A DNA stretch of 64,000 nt. It comes from Mycolicibacterium stellerae (GTDB lineage: Bacteria; Actinomycetota; Actinomycetes; Mycobacteriales; Mycobacteriaceae). Location of the stretch: assembly GCF_003719305.1 (NCBI RefSeq), contig NZ_RARC01000002.1, positions 310,001 to 374,000 of the forward strand, in the 5' to 3' direction. The notes under the pieces are model-generated. The model did not search any database. It saw nothing but the letters and a program-made list of their open reading frames with translations, and had not been told where the DNA came from. Each line of letters starts with the position of its first letter. Position 1 is the first letter of the stretch. Positions 37,511 to 46,341 of this stretch are shown in pieces. A program made the position numbers and the translations under genes.

Positions 37511-38698
37511 ATGTTGCACACGATCGCCATCCGGGGATACCGCTCGCTGCGCGAGGTCGTGCTGCCGCTTCGTCGCCTCACCGTGGTCACCGGCGCCAAC
37601 GGTACCGGCAAGTCCTCCCTGTATCGAGCATTGCGACTGCTGGCCGACTGCGGTCGCGGCGAGGTGATCGGGTCGCTCGCACGCGAGGGCGGATTGGACT
37701 CGGTGCTGTGGGCCGGCCCCGAGCAGCTCGGCGGGGCGCGCAGAACCGGGCTCGTCGAGGGCACCACCCGCACGGGGCCCGTCGCACTCGAACTCGGTTT
37801 CGCCTCAGAGGATTTCGGCTATCTCGTCGACCTCGGGCTACCTCAGATGGCCGGTCATGGATCGTTGTTCACGCTCGACCCTGAGATCAAACGCGAGGTG
37901 GTGTTCGCGGGCGCGGTGATGCGCACCGCCTCGACTCTCGTGCGCCGCACCAGGGAGTACGTCGAGGTGAGCGCGGAGTCGGGACGAGGCTTCGACGAGG
38001 TGACCCGGTCGCTGCCGCCGTATCGCAGTGTGCTCGCCGAGTACGCACACCCCGGCGCCCATCCAGAACTGGCCGCGGTTCGCCACCGGCTACGCACCTG
38101 GCGCTTCTACGACGGCTTCCGCGTCGACGCGACCGCGCCGTCGCGGCTTCCCCAGGTCGGCACCCGCACACCGGTCCTTTCCGACGATGGGCACGACGTC
38201 GCGGGCGCGGTGCAGACGATCATCGAAGCCGGCTTCGACGACCTCTCGCGCGCGGTTGCCGAGGCGTTCGACGGTGCATCCGTCTCGGTGGCCGTGCACG
38301 ACGGCCTGTTCGATCTCCAACTGCACCAGCGCGGCATGCTGCGTCCGCTGCGCGCCGCCGAACTGTCCGACGGCACGTTGCGATTCTTGCTGTGGGCCGC
38401 CGCGCTGTTGAGCCCGCAGCCTCCGTCTCTCATGGTGCTCAACGAGCCGGAGACCTCACTGCACCCAGATCTGCTGTCGCCGTTGGCTTCCCTGATCGCG
38501 ACCGCGGCCAACTTGACACAGGTCGTCGTCGTCACCCACTCGAGGGCGATGCTGGATTTCCTCGCCACCACACCCGTCGCCGATGTGGACGACGACGCCG
38601 CCGCGGTGGAGATTCCGCTGTACAAGGAACTCGGAGAGACGCGTATCGACGGCCTTGGCATGCTCACCGTGCCGCCGTGGGACTGGGGTAAGCGCTAG
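37511..38698 (+). CDS. AAA-family ATPase (AAA_21, OLD/RecF-like)
   Basis: 395-residue ABC-type ATPase of the SMC/RecF/OLD group. MLHTIAIRGYRSLREV and Walker A GANGTGKSS (about residues 29-37) open the protein; LSDGTLRFL is the signature motif; VLNEPETSLHP is Walker B with the following D-loop-like region; VTHSRAMLDFL is the switch. There is no nuclease (TOPRIM) domain. Family members often work in DNA repair or phage defence with a partner; none is adjacent. It is not part of the M. tuberculosis order here. Confidence 0.8.
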   Translation: MLHTIAIRGYRSLREVVLPLRRLTVVTGANGTGKSSLYRALRLLADCGRGEVIGSLAREGGLDSVLWAGPEQLGGARRTGLVEGTTRTGPVALELGFASEDFGYLVDLGLPQMAGHGSLFTLDPEIKREVVFAGAVMRTASTLVRRTREYVEVSAESGRGFDEVTRSLPPYRSVLAEYAHPGAHPELAAVRHRLRTWRFYDGFRVDATAPSRLPQVGTRTPVLSDDGHDVAGAVQTIIEAGFDDLSRAVAEAFDGASVSVAVHDGLFDLQLHQRGMLRPLRAAELSDGTLRFLLWAAALLSPQPPSLMVLNEPETSLHPDLLSPLASLIATAANLTQVVVVTHSRAMLDFLATTPVADVDDDAAAVEIPLYKELGETRIDGLGMLTVPPWDWGKR

Positions 38699-38731
38699 AC
38701 CAGAAGCGTCAAGCGCTGACGGCGGTCGCGA

Positions 38732-39586
38732 TCACTTCATGCCAGGCCGCAGCGCGCGGCTGAACACCACGTTGGCCTGCCGCATCGCGACGCTGTAGGG
38801 CCACCACGCGACGCGCTTGAACATGTAGAGCGCGCGGATGTCGGGTGAGGTGTAGATGAGGAACCTGTTCCTGACGACGCCGCGCATGATTCGGTCGGCG
38901 ACGTGTTCCGGCGAAACCGCATGGTTGGCGAACCGGTCCACCCACTGGCTCACGTTCGGATGGTCGCGGTCGACGCCGGCGATGTGAACCGTCTCCACCA
39001 GTGGGGTCTTCACCGCACCGGGCACCACCACCGAAACCCCGATGCGGTGGCGCGCCAGGTCGAATCGCAGCACCTCGGAGAGTCCGCGCAGGCCGTACTT
39101 GCTGGCGCTGTAGGCGGCGTGCCATGGCAACGCGACCACCCCGGCCGCCGAGGACACGTTGACCAGGTGGCCACCGCGGCGCGCCTCGATCATCGGCGGA
39201 ACGAAGGCCTCGATGACGTGGATCGGCCCCATCAGGTTGATGTCGATCATCGACTTCCAGTGCTCGTGGCTGAGCCGATCGACCGTTCCCCACGCCGAGA
39301 CGCCCGCGATGTTCATCACCACATCCATGGCCGGGTGGTTGGCGTGGATGTCGGCCGCGAACTGGGTGACGGCGTCGTAGTCGGAGATGTCGAGCGCGCG
39401 GTGCTCGGGCACCTTCGCGCCCAGCGCGAGGGCGTCTGCGACCGTCGTCGCCAAGCCCTCTTCGGCGCGGTCGGTGAGGTACAGCTCGGCGCCCTGTGCG
39501 GCCAGCTTCAGCGCAGTCGCACGGCCGATGCCGCTGGCGGCACCCGTCAAGAAGCAGCGTCTGCCGTCAAAGCCGTTGTGCGCCAT
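38732..39586 (-). CDS. short-chain dehydrogenase/reductase
   Basis: 284-residue classical SDR like Rv3057c. Cofactor motif TGAASGIGRAT near residues 15-25 and active-site YSASK with a preceding Ser (NVSSAAG). It oxidises or reduces a hydroxyl/keto group with NAD(P). Same strand as the TetR gene at 39605, 18 bases downstream of it, so probably co-transcribed and regulated with it. Confidence 0.88.
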   Translation of the reverse strand: MAHNGFDGRRCFLTGAASGIGRATALKLAAQGAELYLTDRAEEGLATTVADALALGAKVPEHRALDISDYDAVTQFAADIHANHPAMDVVMNIAGVSAWGTVDRLSHEHWKSMIDINLMGPIHVIEAFVPPMIEARRGGHLVNVSSAAGVVALPWHAAYSASKYGLRGLSEVLRFDLARHRIGVSVVVPGAVKTPLVETVHIAGVDRDHPNVSQWVDRFANHAVSPEHVADRIMRGVVRNRFLIYTSPDIRALYMFKRVAWWPYSVAMRQANVVFSRALRPGMK

Positions 39587-39604
39587 TGCGACGACCTTAC
39601 CGAC

Positions 39605-40258
39605 CTAGGTCTTGCGAAGGTCGGTGCGACCCCAGATCGCAGCCACCCACAGCCGCTCGAGGGCATCGATTGCGCGGTTGGGATCTGCGTCACGGCCGAC
39701 GAACGCGCTGTCCTCCGTCAGCGTCATCGTCGTCGTCGCCGCCAGCGTGCGGACCAGCGCGGGCAGGTCGTCGGAGATCGGTCTCGCCTCGGAATCCTGC
39801 TCAAGCAGGGCGATCAGCTTGTCGATGATGCCGTCGTAGAAGTCGTCCATCATCTCGCGGATCTGCGCGTCGGTGTTGCGGGCCACCGCGCAGGCCCTCA
39901 GAACAGGGTCGTCGTTGGCGTACACGGCCGCGGCGCTGCCGACCATCCGCTTGGCGAACGCCGCGGGCGTCTCCCCCTGTTCACGCGGGGCGAAATGGTG
40001 GGTGAGGCTGTCGAGCAATTCGTCGGCGTCAGCCAGAATCACCGCGAGCACTGCGTATTTCGAGTCGAAGTAAAAGTAGAAGCCGGATCTTGCGACGCCG
40101 GCCCGCTCGCTGATGGTGCTGACGGACAGGTCGGCGAAGGAACGCTCGTGGAGTAGTTCGCGGACGGCGGCGACGATGGCGTCGCGCTGACGATCGCCGC
40201 GGCTGCGACGAATCTCGTGCGGAGCAGATTCAGCGGACATCGCTGTAGACCTTTGCAT
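39605..40258 (-). CDS. TetR family transcriptional regulator
   Basis: About 217-residue TetR regulator like Rv3058c. HTH near the N-terminus (AIVAAVRELLHERS ... VSTISERAGVARSGFYFYF). ATG 40258 or 40240 can start. A palindrome at 40278-40295 lies between it and cyp136, so it likely controls the P450 gene and itself; the SDR follows downstream. Confidence 0.87.
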   Translation of the reverse strand: MQRSTAMSAESAPHEIRRSRGDRQRDAIVAAVRELLHERSFADLSVSTISERAGVARSGFYFYFDSKYAVLAVILADADELLDSLTHHFAPREQGETPAAFAKRMVGSAAAVYANDDPVLRACAVARNTDAQIREMMDDFYDGIIDKLIALLEQDSEARPISDDLPALVRTLAATTTMTLTEDSAFVGRDADPNRAIDALERLWVAAIWGRTDLRKT

Positions 40259-40277
40259 TACTGTCCCCCACGTCAAA

Positions 40278-40295
40278 ACTTGACATGCGTCAAGT
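40278..40295. promoter_or_regulatory. palindrome ACTTGAC-ATGC-GTCAAGT, likely TetR operator
   Basis: Perfect 7-base inverted repeat with a 4-base centre in the divergent TetR/cyp136 promoter region, 20 bases from the TetR start and 66 bases from the cyp136 start. Inferred operator. Confidence 0.6.
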
Positions 40296-40361
40296 CTGCC
40301 ATCCAGTATGAACACAGGAGTGACAACGGCCACAGTCTTTTTGCCCCTCAGGAGCATTTGA

Positions 40362-41846
40362 ATGCCGACGATCAGTACCACTGACTACCTACTCGACAAG
40401 GCCAAGCGACGGATCACCACGTCGCCGATGCTGACTGTGCCCGGCATGGGCCTGCTGGAGAAGCGGCTGCTGGCCCGCGACTGGCCCCAGCATGCGATGG
40501 CGGAACCGCCCGCAGGCAGCGACCTCAAGGCGGTGATGGGCGACTCCGGGCTGCCGATCATCGGCCACATGGTCGAGATGTTCCGCGGTGGCCCCGACTT
40601 CTGGCTGCACCACTACCGCAAGCGCGGCCCGGTCATGCTGCTCGATTCGCCGATCATTCCGACCGTCGCCGCGCTGGGCCCCGACGCGGCCCAGGTCATC
40701 TACTCCAACCGCAACAAGGACTACTCGCAACAGGGCTGGACCCCGATGATCGGCGCGTTCTTCAACCGCGGGCTGATGCTGCTCGATTTCGACGAGCACA
40801 TGTACCACCGGCGGATCATGCAGGAGGCTTTCGTCCGCACCCGGCTGGCCGGCTACACCGAGCAGGTCGACAAGGTCGTCTCGCAGGTCATCTCCCACGA
40901 CTGGGTTGCCAACGACGCGCGCTTCCTGCTGTATCCGGCGATGAAGGAGCTCACCCTCGACATCGCCTCGATGGTGTTCATGGGCCATGAACCCGGCACC
41001 GACAAGGAACTCGTCACGAAGGTGAACAGGGCCTTCACGGTCACGACGCGCGCAGGCAACGCGATCATCCGCACCGGCGTGCCGCCGTTCACGTGGTGGC
41101 GCGGACTGAAGGCGCGTGAGTATCTGGAGAACTACTTCGACCAGCGCGTCAAGGAGCGTCGCGGCAAGGACGGCAACGACCTGCTTACCGTGCTGTGCCA
41201 CTCCGAGGACGAGGACGGCAACACCTTCTCCGACGAGGACATCGTCAACCACATGATCTTTTTGATGATGGCCGCGCACGACACGTCGACGTCCACGGCG
41301 ACGACGATGTCGCACTACCTGGCCGCCAACCCCGAGTGGCAGGAGCGCTGCCGCGACGAATCCGACCGGCTCGGCGACGGCCCGCTCGACATCGAGGCGC
41401 TGGAGAAGCTCGAATCGCTCGACCTGGTGATGAACGAGTCGATTCGGCTGGTGTCACCGGTGCAGTGGGCGATGCGCCGCACCGTGCGCGACACCGAACT
41501 GCTCGGCCACTATCTGCCCGAGGGAACCAATGTCATCGCCTATCCGGGGATGACACACCGGCTCGAGGAGATCTACCCCGACCCGTACAAGTTCGACCCC
41601 GGCCGCTTCACCGAGCCCCGCAACGAGCACAAGAAGCACCGCTACGGCTTCACCCCGTTCGGCGGCGGTGCGCACAAGTGCATCGGCATGGTGTTCGGAC
41701 AGCTCGAGATCAAGACGATCATGCACCGGCTGCTGCGCCGGTACCGCCTTGAACTCCCCCGGCCGGGCTACGAGCCGCGCTACGACTACGGCGGCATGCC
41801 GGTGCCGATGGACGGCATGCCGATCGTGTTGCGGCCTTTGCGCTAG
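40362..41846 (+). CDS. cyp136: cytochrome P450, CYP136 family
   Basis: 494-residue P450 in the position of Rv3059 (cyp136). I-helix oxygen-activation segment AAHDTSTST, K-helix ExxR in NESIR, and heme-thiolate loop FGGGAHKCIG near the C-terminus. CAGGAG precedes the ATG. Divergent from a TetR gene. The physiological substrate is not known; CYP136 is grouped with sterol/terpene-type P450s by family resemblance only. Confidence 0.93.
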   Translation: MPTISTTDYLLDKAKRRITTSPMLTVPGMGLLEKRLLARDWPQHAMAEPPAGSDLKAVMGDSGLPIIGHMVEMFRGGPDFWLHHYRKRGPVMLLDSPIIPTVAALGPDAAQVIYSNRNKDYSQQGWTPMIGAFFNRGLMLLDFDEHMYHRRIMQEAFVRTRLAGYTEQVDKVVSQVISHDWVANDARFLLYPAMKELTLDIASMVFMGHEPGTDKELVTKVNRAFTVTTRAGNAIIRTGVPPFTWWRGLKAREYLENYFDQRVKERRGKDGNDLLTVLCHSEDEDGNTFSDEDIVNHMIFLMMAAHDTSTSTATTMSHYLAANPEWQERCRDESDRLGDGPLDIEALEKLESLDLVMNESIRLVSPVQWAMRRTVRDTELLGHYLPEGTNVIAYPGMTHRLEEIYPDPYKFDPGRFTEPRNEHKKHRYGFTPFGGGAHKCIGMVFGQLEIKTIMHRLLRRYRLELPRPGYEPRYDYGGMPVPMDGMPIVLRPLR

Positions 41847-42340
41847 CTCGCGGTCAGTAGACGGTTCGCACACGCGATGACGGCGCTCAGCGCGGACTGC
41901 GTCGCGTCTTCGTCCAGCCCCATCGCCCACTCGACGTGCGCGCCGTTGCTCCCCCGGATGAACGTCGCCGTTTCATCACCGCTCGCAAGCTGGTGAAACG
42001 CGGTCATCTCGACCGGGATGCCCTGCGCGTAGAGCATCTCGGTCAGCGCGCCGACCGGGCCCGACGCCGCCGCCGAGGCGACGCTGATCCGGTCTCCGAT
42101 CGCCAGGGTGGCCTGGTAGTTGCGCGGCTGGGGACCCAGCCTGGTTGCCGGGCACTCGTCGTCAGTGCAGGCCCACTGCCCGAGCCTCAGCGGGCCAGAG
42201 GTGGGTGCATACGTGCTTCGGAACTGGTTCCAGTCCATCTGATCGGCCTCCTTGCGCAGGCCTTTGGGCACCCGTGCGGTAAATGATTCCGCCGCAGGGC
42301 GCGGCGCTGCGCTGGTTGCGGATTGTGGTGGAGATGTCAT
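41843..42340 (-). CDS. stand-alone LeuA-type regulatory (dimerisation) domain protein
   Basis: 165-residue protein whose C-terminal ~80 residues (SGPVGALTEMLYAQGIPVEM, HQLASGDETATFI, then SALSAVIACANRLL) follow the allosteric domain of 2-isopropylmalate synthase. The catalytic barrel is missing. It could be a leucine-like ligand sensor, a truncated relic, or a partner of another synthase. ATG 42340 is chosen (MTSPPQSATS). It converges with cyp136 with a 4-base overlap. Confidence 0.6.
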   Translation of the reverse strand: MTSPPQSATSAAPRPAAESFTARVPKGLRKEADQMDWNQFRSTYAPTSGPLRLGQWACTDDECPATRLGPQPRNYQATLAIGDRISVASAAASGPVGALTEMLYAQGIPVEMTAFHQLASGDETATFIRGSNGAHVEWAMGLDEDATQSALSAVIACANRLLTAS

Positions 42341-42511
42341 GTGCCGGTCTTCGCTCGCTAGAGGGATTGACCGACGATGTAGCAACGACCCACAGCGAGG
42401 GGTCGGTCAGGATCAGACCCCGCTGGGGATTGCTACTACGAGTCGCCTCGGCACGTCAGGGATGCTAGTCCTGTTGAAGGCCGGGGCGCAAAGCCTATTC
42501 ACCAGTCGCCC

Positions 42512-43324
42512 CTAGACGAGGGCACGGACGAACAGCGGGATGAAGGGTCGGTGGTCGGTGCTGCCGCCCCGGCGAGGCGGCATGCTCTCGGATGAGGCCG
42601 CACACCACTCCTCGCGGGTGATCGTCGCCAGGTCGAGCAGGCGTCCGCGCAGCGTGGTCACGATGTGCAGCATCACCATGCCGGTTCGCCCGTTGCCTTC
42701 GCGGAACGGATGAGCGTAGTTGTAGTCGGCGTAGAGCCGGGCCAGTTGCGAGGCCAGCGCATCGTCGTGGTGTGAAGGGTCGGTCGCCACCAGCGCCCGC
42801 GCGGTCGCCTCGACCTGCCGCGTTCTCCTTTGCACCGACGATCGGCGGGCGAAGACATCGTCGCCGAGGCGCAGTTCGGTGACGCGAAAGTCGCCCGCCC
42901 ACTCGTAGACGTCGGCGAACAACGCCCGGTGGATCGCCCGCACATCGAGATCGTCGACGCCGATGTCGCCGTCGGCGAGCCTGCGATGCCAACGCACCAT
43001 CCTTCCCGCGGTGGACACAAACTCGAGGTCGGCGAGCTCTCGATGGGTAGCGGCTCCGAAGTTGTTGCGCAACAACGTTGTTCCCGGGATCAGGTAGGGG
43101 GTCCTGCGTCGGTATGGTCGCGGGGCGGTCTCCGGCGCCGACTGGACCAGGTGACGGGACCGGTACGCCGACAGATAGTCGCCGAAGGTGACATCGTCGT
43201 TGACCAGCGCCACCAGCGCGTCGAGATGGGCGGCGTCGGGCCGCCAGCCCTCCAACGCCTCGGCGGCGATGGTCTGGTCGACGCAGTGGCGCAGCCGCTG
43301 CGGCAGCCGGTCGTTGGCGGGCAC
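42512..43324 (-). CDS. Fic/DOC family protein
   Basis: 270-residue Fic-domain protein. The core motif HPFREGNGRT is near residue 203, in a YNYAHPFREGNGRTGMVML helix; the second Arg that usually follows (GNGRxxR) is Met here. Fic enzymes attach AMP or another nucleotide part to proteins, and the missing Arg could weaken ATP use. No separate antitoxin gene is visible, and no clear S/TxxxE(G/N) inhibitory motif was found by eye. It shares an intergenic region of 73 bases with the GntR gene. Confidence 0.82.
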   Translation of the reverse strand: MPANDRLPQRLRHCVDQTIAAEALEGWRPDAAHLDALVALVNDDVTFGDYLSAYRSRHLVQSAPETAPRPYRRRTPYLIPGTTLLRNNFGAATHRELADLEFVSTAGRMVRWHRRLADGDIGVDDLDVRAIHRALFADVYEWAGDFRVTELRLGDDVFARRSSVQRRTRQVEATARALVATDPSHHDDALASQLARLYADYNYAHPFREGNGRTGMVMLHIVTTLRGRLLDLATITREEWCAASSESMPPRRGGSTDHRPFIPLFVRALV

Positions 43325-43375
43325 GACGTTGATGTTTTCACACGCCCGGCAAACCGTAGGTTCCCTTTCGAAGGT

Positions 43376-43394
43376 CTGGTGGCATTATCATTGG
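43376..43394. promoter_or_regulatory. weak match to the 19-bp GntR palindrome at the gntR promoter
   Basis: CTGGTGGCATTATCATTGG, 4 bases before the gntR start, matches about 13 of 18 positions of the palindrome found upstream of the catabolic genes. Possible autoregulatory site. Confidence 0.35.
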
Positions 43395-43397
43395 TCC

Positions 43398-44144
43398 ATG
43401 ACAACAACCGACGGCCCGATAGCTGCGCCGAGGCCGACAGACGACATGTTCAGCCGCGTCGTTCCAGGTCGCGCCTCGGAGATGATCGTCGACCAGATCC
43501 GGCTCCTCATTCGAGACGGACAGTTGAAGCCGGGTGACCGGCTACCGGCAGAGCGTGAGCTCGGCGAACGGTTCGGAGTCAGCCGGGTCACCGTGCGCGA
43601 GGCATTGCGTGGGCTCGAGGCCAACGGGATGGTCACCATCAAGGTCGGAGCCCGTGGCGGGGCATTCGTCACCGCGCCGACGAGTGCCCGGATCGGCGAG
43701 GGCATCATCGACCTGCTGAGCCTGTCGGGGCTGACCGACAAGGAGGTCACCGAGGCGCGGCAGATCTTCGAGCTCGGCATCATCCCACTGGTGTGCGAGC
43801 GGGCCACCGAACAGGACATCGACGAGCTGTTGGCCATCTGCGACCGCGGCGACAAAGCCCTGGAGAACGGCTCATATCCCATGGAGCTCTCGGCTGAGTT
43901 CCACACCCGGGTCGCATGGGCAAGCCACAACACCGCGATCGCGTTGCTCGCCGAGTCCTTCCACGGTCCCACCCTGCGATCCATGATCCATGTGAAAGAA
44001 GCCCACCCCGAGATGGGCATCCGCGGCAACAAAGAGCATCGTCAGTTCGTGGCCGCGGTCAAAAAGGGCGATGTCGAGAAGGCCACCGCCGTGATGCGCG
44101 CCCACATCGGCCGCACCGCCAAGCACGTCTCAAAGGGCAAGTGA
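43398..44144 (+). CDS. GntR family regulator, FadR/FCD subfamily
   Basis: 248-residue regulator. N-terminal winged helix (AERELGERFGVSRVTVREALRGL) and C-terminal helical FCD ligand domain with His residues (EFHTRVAWASHN; KEHRQFVAAV) that can hold a metal. FCD regulators commonly sense carboxylates. It is the only regulator beside the catabolic region, and the recurrent TGGTnnTACCA-like palindromes downstream match the known FadR-subfamily operator form, so it is the likely master regulator. Confidence 0.88.
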   Translation: MTTTDGPIAAPRPTDDMFSRVVPGRASEMIVDQIRLLIRDGQLKPGDRLPAERELGERFGVSRVTVREALRGLEANGMVTIKVGARGGAFVTAPTSARIGEGIIDLLSLSGLTDKEVTEARQIFELGIIPLVCERATEQDIDELLAICDRGDKALENGSYPMELSAEFHTRVAWASHNTAIALLAESFHGPTLRSMIHVKEAHPEMGIRGNKEHRQFVAAVKKGDVEKATAVMRAHIGRTAKHVSKGK

Positions 44145-44993
44145 CGTCAGGAAATCGATGACCCGCGGGGGCGCGGTGTCTGCGGTCTGCCCGGCGACGG
44201 GAACATCCCAGTACTGGCTCTTCGGTAGGCATTCGCGCAGATAGCGCGCGGCCGACGGCGCGTGAGAGGTGTCATCGCCCGGCACTATCAACGCCGGAAT
44301 CTCGCATACCAATAGATCTTCGGGTTCCGGACCGGGCACTGTGTCGCGATCGAAAAGCCGCCTGCTCATGCCTGCGACGATGGTCTGATAGCGGTCGAGA
44401 TCCAACCTGACGTAGCGGCTTCTGAACTCGGGATCGTGGCGCAGCACCGTCACCCACGGCCCGACTCTGCCGTCATCGGAAAAGCCGGCGTCGGAGGTGA
44501 AGGCCAGCTCGGCGACACCGGCGAGCCCATTGGCGCGTACAAAGGCCAGATGGTCGGCAAACCGGCCGTGCTGTTTCATTCGGTACTTCACGCCACCGGC
44601 CGGTGAGTAGAGCACCATGCCCGACACCCGCCCCGGGTGCGTCGTCGCCAAAAGCGCTGCGATCGAACAGCCTACGCACGCGCCCATGATGTGGGCCCGG
44701 TCGATGCCGAGGTGGTCGAGGAGTCCGATGCCCTGGTTGGCGTAGTCCGACCAGGTCACCTGCTCGACGCGACCGCCCGACTCGCCGGACTCCCGCTTGT
44801 CGAAGGTGATGGCGCTGAACTGTTCCTGCAGTTGCGCCAGCATGCGGGTGCGGTGATACAGCCCGTGCTTCTCCCAGGCGTCCATGCTCGCGCCGAATCC
44901 GCCTGGCGAGAACATCAACAACGGCGGGCCCGAACCTGCCACCTCATACCGGGTGGCAATGCCGTCGACAACTACCGTCCCCGAGACGCTCAT
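44130..44993 (-). CDS. alpha/beta hydrolase with Cys in the nucleophile position
   Basis: 287-residue alpha/beta hydrolase. The nucleophile elbow is GACVG at 104-108, with Cys106 where Ser is usual; the acid is probably D240 (VPGDD). The usual C-terminal His is not in place (VAGQTAD), though H244 is close by. Cys nucleophiles occur in dienelactone hydrolases. It may cleave a ring-fission product or a thioester, or be non-catalytic. Its ATG overlaps the PanB-like stop (ATGA); last gene of the Rieske operon. Its end overlaps the gntR end. Confidence 0.75.
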   Translation of the reverse strand: MSVSGTVVVDGIATRYEVAGSGPPLLMFSPGGFGASMDAWEKHGLYHRTRMLAQLQEQFSAITFDKRESGESGGRVEQVTWSDYANQGIGLLDHLGIDRAHIMGACVGCSIAALLATTHPGRVSGMVLYSPAGGVKYRMKQHGRFADHLAFVRANGLAGVAELAFTSDAGFSDDGRVGPWVTVLRHDPEFRSRYVRLDLDRYQTIVAGMSRRLFDRDTVPGPEPEDLLVCEIPALIVPGDDTSHAPSAARYLRECLPKSQYWDVPVAGQTADTAPPRVIDFLTSLAL

Positions 44994-45811
44994 CGCCGGA
45001 GTCCGCCCGCAATCTGGCGCGCCGACCGCACATCCTCGGCGTAGGCGGTGATGGCATCGAGGGCGATCTGCGCGACATTGGCGTAGGTATCCGGTGGCGA
45101 GTCGAGCGAATCTGCGCTGTATCCGATTGCCGCCGTTGCCATCCGCATCCGGCCATCGAGCCATGGTCCGCCACCGAATCCACCGACGACGGGGATGGAC
45201 ACCGCCTGCGCGACGGCGGGCCCGACGATCGGGCCGGAGTTGGTGAAGTTCAGCAGAGCGGCGCCCGCGTCTTCCAACCGCTTTGCCTCGCCGACCATTT
45301 CGTCGAGCAGCTCCTCGGGTATCGCGTCCCCCGCGGTGACCGTCGCACTATAGGTGACGCCGTACTTCAGCGAGGTCTGCGGGGTGATGCCGAACTGAGC
45401 GAACACCGGAATGCCTGCCCGGGTCACCGCGGACACCGCGTCCAGGTGATCTGAGGCGCCATCGAGCTTCACCATGTCGACGCCGGCCTCCTTGACGAAC
45501 CGGATCGCCGCACGCACCGCAGCTTTCGAGCCCTCCTGCACGGGGCCGAAGGGGAAGTCGCAACTGAGCAGCGCCCGCCGCACGCCGCGTCGCACCGCTT
45601 GGCACACCACGATCATCTGGTCCATCGTCACCTCGAGGGGGTTCGGCTGGCCCCACAGGTTGATGCCGACGGTATCGCCGACCGACACCACGTCGACGCC
45701 GGCACGATCGACGATGCGCGCCATCTGGTAATCCCATGCGACGACGCCGACGATCTTGCGGCCGTCCCGCTTCATCGACTGCAGATCGGTCAATGTCACC
45801 TTGCCGCCCAC
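44990..45811 (-). CDS. PanB-like ketopantoate hydroxymethyltransferase-family protein
   Basis: 273-residue TIM-barrel protein following the PanB pattern: TDLQSMKRDGRKIVGVVAWDY, then a VVSVGDTVG metal-binding loop, CDFPFGPVQEG and EAGVDMVKLDGA. PanB transfers a hydroxymethyl group from methylene-tetrahydrofolate to ketoisovalerate; phosphoenolpyruvate-mutase-superfamily relatives lyse or hydrate C-C bonds. Since it lies in an aromatic-catabolism operon, an aldolase-type reaction on a ring-cleavage product is more likely than pantothenate synthesis (inference). GTG 45811. Confidence 0.78.
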   Translation of the reverse strand: MGGKVTLTDLQSMKRDGRKIVGVVAWDYQMARIVDRAGVDVVSVGDTVGINLWGQPNPLEVTMDQMIVVCQAVRRGVRRALLSCDFPFGPVQEGSKAAVRAAIRFVKEAGVDMVKLDGASDHLDAVSAVTRAGIPVFAQFGITPQTSLKYGVTYSATVTAGDAIPEELLDEMVGEAKRLEDAGAALLNFTNSGPIVGPAVAQAVSIPVVGGFGGGPWLDGRMRMATAAIGYSADSLDSPPDTYANVAQIALDAITAYAEDVRSARQIAGGLRR

Positions 45812-45822
45812 GTCGGCTCCCT

Positions 45823-46341
45823 TCAGGCTCGCAGTGCGGTCAGCAGGTCGATGACATCGCGCTCGTCACCGGTGACCATCAGCACCCGCGCGTGCGGGCG
45901 AAGCGCGGCGACCGCGCCGTCGATTCGCGCCCGATCGCCGATGACCAGGCCCGCTGTCATGATGGCCCGGACCGTGCACGCCGCACCGATGATGGTGGCC
46001 GCCGCGGCGTCGGCGCCGGTGGTGGCGACCATCACCACCACGTCGGCGTCATCGAGTTCTGCAAGCAGGCTGGACATTCCGCCATCGGTGTCACGCAACG
46101 CCACCGAGTCAGACCCTCGGTCGCCGACATCGCCGACGGGTTCGGCGAGCGACAGAAAACGGGCGTGACCCCACGGGCGGCGCGATATCTGCTCGACGAT
46201 CGCATCCCCGCCCGCGTCGAGCCCGATGATGCGCGCACCCCTTCGGCCGCGGATCGGGCGGTCGATGCGATAGCGCATCTCGGCGGCCGTTGTCGCTCGC
46301 GCGCAACTGCTTCCGAGGATCGGTCGCGACGGGGTGCTCAT
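45823..46341 (-). CDS. hypothetical protein in Rieske operon
   Basis: 172-residue protein I do not recognise. It has a glycine-rich GARIIGLDAGGDAI start to its conserved part (after ~35 basic residues) and a DDADVVVMVATTGADAAAA segment, which suggest a Rossmann-like or FtsZ-like nucleotide fold. Its ATG overlaps the Rieske stop (ATGA) and the PanB-like gene follows by 11 bases, so it belongs to the pathway operon. Confidence 0.65.
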   Translation of the reverse strand: MSTPSRPILGSSCARATTAAEMRYRIDRPIRGRRGARIIGLDAGGDAIVEQISRRPWGHARFLSLAEPVGDVGDRGSDSVALRDTDGGMSSLLAELDDADVVVMVATTGADAAAATIIGAACTVRAIMTAGLVIGDRARIDGAVAALRPHARVLMVTGDERDVIDLLTALRA

